Below are positions 58,430 to 64,000 of a DNA stretch of 64,000 nucleotides, piece by piece. A model generated the notes under the pieces. That model had not been told where the DNA came from, did no database searches, and saw nothing but the letters and a program-made list of their open reading frames with translations. The stretch spans positions 147,737,601 to 147,801,600 of the forward strand of contig CM038221.1 in the NCBI GenBank assembly GCA_021442155.1. Direction: 5' to 3'. Every line of letters starts with the position of its first letter. Position 1 is the first letter of the stretch. Source of the stretch: Cymbidium sinense (taxonomy: Eukaryota; Streptophyta; Magnoliopsida; Asparagales; Orchidaceae). The translations under genes and the position numbers were made by a program.

Positions 58430-61400
58430 GGTTGACCTCACTTTTAGAGTGAGTCTTCAAACTTCTCATCATAGATCTAGGACTCTTATAGACACTAAGA
58501 GCTCCTTAGTCCTAAGACATTTCTAGTGATTAGGTGAACACTTAACTAAGCCTAAAGACTTAGAAGTTTAGCCATAGGGGTAGGTTGTTTAGGATTTTTA
58601 GACTTGCCCATCCCATGGCCTAAACCCTATGTTTACCTTCTCAAGCCAAACCTCATATTCATTTCAAATACCAAATCCAAATCCAAATTCCAAACCAAAT
58701 GATCAAAACTCATAATCCAATCCAAAATCAAAATCCTCTTTAAAGCCTTATGATTGAATTCCACAAACTTAGCCAAATCTCCACCCAATTCAACCCAAAT
58801 TTGATTAATCCCTTCATGAATCATTTATATCTTCATTTATATTCATAAATATAAATGAGATATAAACTCAAATAGCCAAAACTAAATGAAACTAAATTTG
58901 AATCCAATAAAAACCTTTTTAAGCCATATGGACCTACCTCCATGAGCTTAGCCAAATCTCATGTAAATCAACCTAAAATTAATTGATTTCTTTATAAATC
59001 AATTATTCTTTCATTTATATTCATAAATATAAATGAAACCCTCATCCCAATCATCAAAACTAAATCAAACTAAATCAATTCCCTACTTAAGCCCTTTTGA
59101 CCTACCTCTATGGGCTTAGTCAAATTTGCTCCCAAATTACTCCAAACTCAAGTTATTTTCTCATATATCATTTGTATCTTTGTTTATATTCGCAATTATA
59201 AATGAAATATAAATTCACATGACCAAAACCAAGTCCAAAATTGAGTTAAAATCCAATTTAAGCCCCTTAAGCCAATTCCTTGAACTTGGAAATATCCTAT
59301 CTAAATCAAGTCAAAATCAATGGATTTTTCTTGAATCAATCACTCCTTCAATCATCTATCCAATTATAAATGAAACCCACAATCATCAAGCCAAATTTAA
59401 GTCAACCCAAGTCAAGCCCAAGTTAACCTTTTTACTTTCAAATGAACCAAAACCTATCATAACCCAAATTGATTGCAATTGAATTTATATTTCAATCCTA
59501 AACTCATATATAAATCTAACTAAACTTTTATCAAACCAAAACCAAGCTAATTAACACATTTAGGTCCACTTGACCCAAAGTTGCCTAAAGGACCTTTTTA
59601 AGCCAAGTTTTAATCCAATCAAAAGATTGAACCATCTAAGCCTCATATCATGATCAACAATCACCCTAGAGTGATCAATTGCTTTGAATTGGGTCAAACC
59701 AAGTCAACTTGGTCATTTGACGAAGTCAACCCTTAGCCCAAATGAAACCCAAACTAGCTAAAACTCACAATACACAAGATTGATTGAAACCATTGATTCA
59801 CACCAACCCATAATCAATGTTTGAACATGACTTTACCCTCAATTGAGCCAAATCAAACCCAATTGGTCATTTGACCCAAGTTGACTCAAATTGACCTAAA
59901 AGGCCAAAATGAGTCAAATCATTTTCTAACCCAAATTGATTGCAACCAATGGCTCAAGTTCATTCTAAATCCATTGTTGAACTTGACCAATGCTCCAATT
60001 TAACCAATTGGACCCAATCTAGCCCAATTGACCAACCTAGCCCAAATTGACCTAAAAGGTCAAATTGGCCAAAATTCAAATTAAATCTAAATTGATTCAA
60101 ACCAAAGCCTACAAACATTTTCAATTAACCAATTGAATATGAACCAACACCCAACGCAAGCCAATTTGGCCAATTTGGTCAAATTGGCCAATTGAGCCCA
60201 TTTGACCTATATGAATCCAAATGAGCCAAAATCAAACCTAAGCCAAATTGATTGAAACCACTTGAACCATGTTGACTTCACATTTGGAGTGAGATCTTAA
60301 CTTCTCCATTCTTAGACATAAGAATTCTCTAGACAATAAGAGTTCCTTAGTCTTAAGACACTTCTAGTGATTAGGTGAACACTTAACCTAACCTTAAAGA
60401 CTTAGAAGGGTTTATCTTAAGATTAGGCTATGGATTAGGGGTTTAAGGCAACCACTTACCCTATGGCTAAAATCCAACTTTTGTACACTCCTTCAAACCA
60501 ATCCAAATCAAATCTCAAATCTCATCCAACTCAATTGATTTTCGCAAATCTTAAATCAATCTCAAATCAATTGATTTTCTCAAACCCATAATCAACTCCA
60601 AATTCAATTCCAATCCCAAACGATTTAGATCCAAAATCAATTCCAAATCTAACTCCAATTCCAGATGATGGAAACCTATGATCAATTCCAAATCCAAAAC
60701 CTTCCTAAGCCTTATGAACCACATCCATAAGCTTAGCCAAACCCTTCAAATCAACCCAAAGCCAAGTGATTTCTTTATAAATCACTTATTCATCAACTAT
60801 AGATGAAATTGGCATCCAAATCATCCAAATCAAAAGAATATAAATCAAACCAAATCAAATCCCCTTTTTCAAACTTTTTGACCTACCTTAGCCAAATTCA
60901 CAATCAAATCACTCCTAATTCACATGATTCTCTCATGGAACATTTATATTCTCATTTATCTTCACAAATATAAATGAAATATAAATTCAAATGGCCAAAA
61001 TCAAATCAATATAAATTCAAAACTCAAATCCAAACCCAATCCTTTAAGACAATTTTGTGGATTTAGCCAAATCATTCTCAAATCAATCCAAACCCTTGGA
61101 TTTTCTCTTCAAACAATCACTCCTTCAATCACATGCTCAAATATAAACATAAACTACAATCACCAAGCCAAAATCAAACTAACCCAAGTCAAACTCATGT
61201 TCATCCTTTTGACTTGAAATTGTCAAATGAACCAAAACCCATTTGACTTCAAATTATTTACATTTAGATTTATATTTTCATCATAAGTCCATATGTGTTT
61301 AACCAAACTTGAATCAAGCCAATTGACCCATTTGGGCTTACTTGACCCAAGTGACCTAAAGGGCCTTTTTGAGTCAAGTTATAATCCAACCCAAATTATA

Positions 61401-62110
61401 TTAAACTAAGCCTATCTAAATCTCAATCATAATCAACAATCATCATGGGTGATCATCTTAAGTTCGGTCAAATCAAGTCAAACCTAGCCTTTGACCAAGT
61501 CAACATTTAGCCCAAATGAAACCCAAACTAGCCAAAATCCATCATATGCCAAATTGATTGAAACCATTGACCCAAACCCATCTATAATCAATGATTGAAC
61601 ATGACCAAGCCATCAATGGAGCCAAACCAATTGATTGGACTTGACCTTGAAAAAGTAAAAAAAATGTTAGATCATGATTTAATCCAAATTGATTACAATA
61701 AATGGCTCAAGTTCATTCCAAATCACTTGTTGAACTTGACCAAAGCTTCAATTAACCAATTAGACCCAACCCCAAGACCATGAAAACGAACTAACTTGAT
61801 CAATTTGAAATCAAACCAAATCAAAATTAATTAAAACCAAAGATTATAATACATTTTGAATGATCAACCAAGCCTAAACCAACCCATGACCTAACCTAAT
61901 TGGGTCAAATGGATCAAATTGGTCAACTTGACCCATTTGAGCCAAATGAACCTAAATGATCCAAAACCAAATCTAAACAAAATTAAACCAAACTAATGAT
62001 ACCCATAGGCTCCAAATGATCATTTGAACTTGACCTAATCCATGGTTTGATCAAATTTGACCAATTGGTCAACTAATTTGACCCAACTTGGCCAAAATGA
62101 GTCAAATTGA
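58430..62110 (+). repeat. A+C-rich higher-order repeat, two units of about 1.8 kb
   Basis: Unit 1 is about 58,430-60,270 and unit 2 about 60,271-62,110. Landmarks recur in the same order: GTGATTAGGTGAACACTTAA (58,526; 60,367), TTCATAAATATAAATGA-type phrases, AAATGAAACCCAAACTAGC (59,740; 61,514), TGATTGAAACCATTGA. Within each unit a submonomer of about 160-180 bp recurs (CTTAGCCAAATC near 58,769, 58,949, 59,116; 60,735, 60,892, 61,060). The second part is made of AACCCAATTGGTCATTTGAC-type words. G and T are scarce on this strand. Open frames (59,219-59,482; 61,595-61,783) are composition artefacts. Confidence 0.85.
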
Positions 62111-64000
62111 GCCAAATCAAACCAAATGAACTCCAAATCACTTGAAATTTGGTCCAATCCTTTTTTAAATCATTTTAAATCTATCCAAATAAAACTCATA
62201 GATAAATGACCACTTTGCCCTTAGGTCAAAGGTATCCCATGACCAAATACACTTGGAATTTGGTCATTTCTTTCTCAATGCCACTTGGCACCCTTATATT
62301 GGTCCACATGGGCACCAAGGAGGGTGGTGAACATGACCCAATGAGCTTGAGCCAGCCATGACCCATGGGGAGGCCAAACCAACCTCCCTAATCGTCTTTA
62401 GAGACTTGGCTCACCAAATTCACTCACCAATCACATGGGCAGCCACTCTCCCTCACTCCTCCACCCAAAACGACTCATGTAGGACATTTTTTAGCTCAAA
62501 TCGTGCCTCCAATCCAAACCATTGAGCCAAAATGACAAATCAGCCATCCACCATCCGATCCAAGTAGGGAGAGATATACCCCCCTCATTCTCACTCAAAC
62601 AAAAAAAATAATTGGTTCCTTAGAGCCGTAGGAGTTGAATCGAAGCTCCCCAAGCATTTCCAAGCCATTCTCGAGCACCCATGCTTTCCTACTCTCGATT
62701 TTACTCAAAGCCAAAATAGGGGAGATCAATCCCGAGCTTAACTCACTCAATTCTCAACCAAAGTAAAATTAATCTTGTATGCACCATCCTTGGACCAAGG
62801 CGAGTCGAATTGAACCATTTTTCAAGTCTCTAAGCAATGGGAAGTGCAACATCGATCAAGACCGATCTTCATTGAAGAGGAGCTTGGTCGACCGAGCAAA
62901 CCAGCTCATCAAATCAAAACCGATTTCTTCAATTCTCTCTACGAAACTACCTCTGGAAGTCTTGATAGCCTGGTAATTCATATTATTCAAAATTTTCATT
63001 TGATCCTTTTTTAAAGGAATTTCCATCCCATGCAATTTTTACCATTGGATATGCATTCCCCCTCCTTTCGAATGTGTGAGATTATTTTGATCCCAATCCA
63101 AGCTCGGGTGACCTCGGATTGAATGAGGAAAGACAAACGGTGTTCGTCTCTCATCGCTCGCGAAGGAGAAGGATCATACACCATCCATTCCACGTGATTA
63201 GAATGGATAGTTGTGAGCAAATCATGCTTTAGATCCCTCTGATTTCTTCTTAAATCGTGAGATTAGCCTCGGTTATCCGATCTTAGATCAGATGGCCCGA
63301 GAAGATCGTGTCGACTAACTCGATGGATGTTATGACTTTAATCCCATCCATATGGAAAACATGCTACGTTAGCGCCACGCATTAAACGGGATTAAGTTTA
63401 ATTAGGCTTAATTCGATTTTAATGGTGAAACTTCCAAAATTCATAACTAATTGTAAAAAAAATCTAAAGAATCCAAATAAATATTCATTTTAAAGGTAAT
63501 TCAGAGGAGAATAATAGAAAATTAAAATAAATTAATTTTAAAAAGTGATTTTGACTCAATTTTGATTATATTATAAATGTAATTAAGCTAATTACTCTCT
63601 AATTACTCCATCAATTAATTCCAAACTTTAGAGATTGATTGGTGGATGACCTGCCTCCCATGATTTTCTTGGAATTTATTGTTTGATTAATTAGGATAAT
63701 TTCTTGTTTCATGCTTAATCCCTCTCTTAATTAATTAAATGATTAATTAACATGTTAAACAGTAATGAATCCATTAGTTAAGTTGGATAATCATTATGAA
63801 ATAGTGGATGGACATAGGGGGTGTGATTAGGATCTCTTTTATAATCTTTTCCCCTAAGTTTATTTCATTTGGATAAGACTTAATCAATTTGCAACTAATT
63901 AAGGACCTAATCACTTCATTAAATAGCTTAATTAATAAAACTCAAAACCAAATCATTCCAGAACTCAATCATCAATTCTTGGATAGATTCTTAGGTGTTC
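62111..64000. other. LTR-like or leader-like sequence, no gene
   Basis: From about 62,200 composition becomes more balanced. GAGATATACCCCCCTC (62,570) followed by CTCATTCTCACTC resembles a TATA box and transcript start of a retroelement LTR, and the following 400 bases look like R/U5. This could be the 3' LTR of the plus-strand Tat element, but I cannot see its partner or its TG..CA limits. AT-rich sequence with TTAATTAA words fills 63,400-64,000. Short frames at 62,779 and 63,011 lack motifs. Confidence 0.35.

Noticed and set aside
58430..62110. Possible CRISPR-like or protein-coding repeat block
   Set aside because: Repeats are long, diverged and eukaryotic satellite-like; frames reflect A+C bias. 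No spacer-repeat regularity.

Overview
This is a stretch of angiosperm nuclear genome, possibly monocot although the sequence does not settle it. The evidence is plant-only element families (Tat/Ogre-type Ty3/Gypsy, Copia LTRs, RICESLEEPER-like hAT, MuDR-type MULE, plant mobile domain), long (AT)n tracts, and one recognisable host gene, a lipoxygenase. Almost everything else is transposon or tandem-repeat DNA, mostly decayed. No intact multi-domain protein-coding gene is visible and I saw no RNA genes.

Layout. 1-10,500: AT-rich DNA with short tandem duplications, a Ty3/Gypsy (Tat) pol fragment (+, 3,640-4,526), a GC-rich block, an array of about eleven 86-bp repeats (5,323-6,260), and a Copia LTR (6,585-7,513, minus). 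10,500-13,300: a TATA-containing leader-like segment, a purine-rich minisatellite, and a tandem array of about 325 bp. 15,692-15,933: a Tourist-like MITE. 18,276-24,770: a 6.5-kb hAT element with a perfect 8-bp target duplication and a broken BED-finger/hATC transposase. 26,447-32,885: a 936-bp tandem duplication, a Copia 3' LTR, and a 1-kb tandem duplication of LTR plus flank. 33,173-33,800: a small non-autonomous hAT.

The most informative part is 36,275-49,620. A 9-lipoxygenase-type gene has an intact first exon (36,875-37,058) behind a duplicated promoter. Its second exon (49,260-49,531) lies 12.2 kb away and carries frameshifts. The phase-1 splice sites of the two exons join into the expected lipoxygenase sequence. 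The intron contains a 2.07-kb fold-back element with a near-perfect 9-bp target duplication and an 8.74-kb MULE with long terminal inverted repeats. The MULE inserted about 10-18 bp before the exon-2 acceptor. It carries a MuDR-type transposase, a plant-mobile-domain (MAIN-like) gene, a receptor-like-kinase fragment and a GC-rich inverted repeat. A Copia 3' LTR then interrupts intron 2, and no further lipoxygenase exons are seen.

50,590-64,000: a plus-strand promoter and coiled-coil ORF remnant followed by the 86-bp repeat family again; a minus-strand Tat pol fragment (52,128-54,167) joined head to head to a plus-strand Tat pol fragment (54,168-55,753); then the repeat-rich 3' region of the latter (55,754-57,700), a very A+C-rich two-unit higher-order repeat of about 1.8 kb (58,430-62,110), and LTR-like sequence.

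All calls come from reading the sequence by eye. Element boundaries backed by target duplications are firm; family names rest on remembered motifs.
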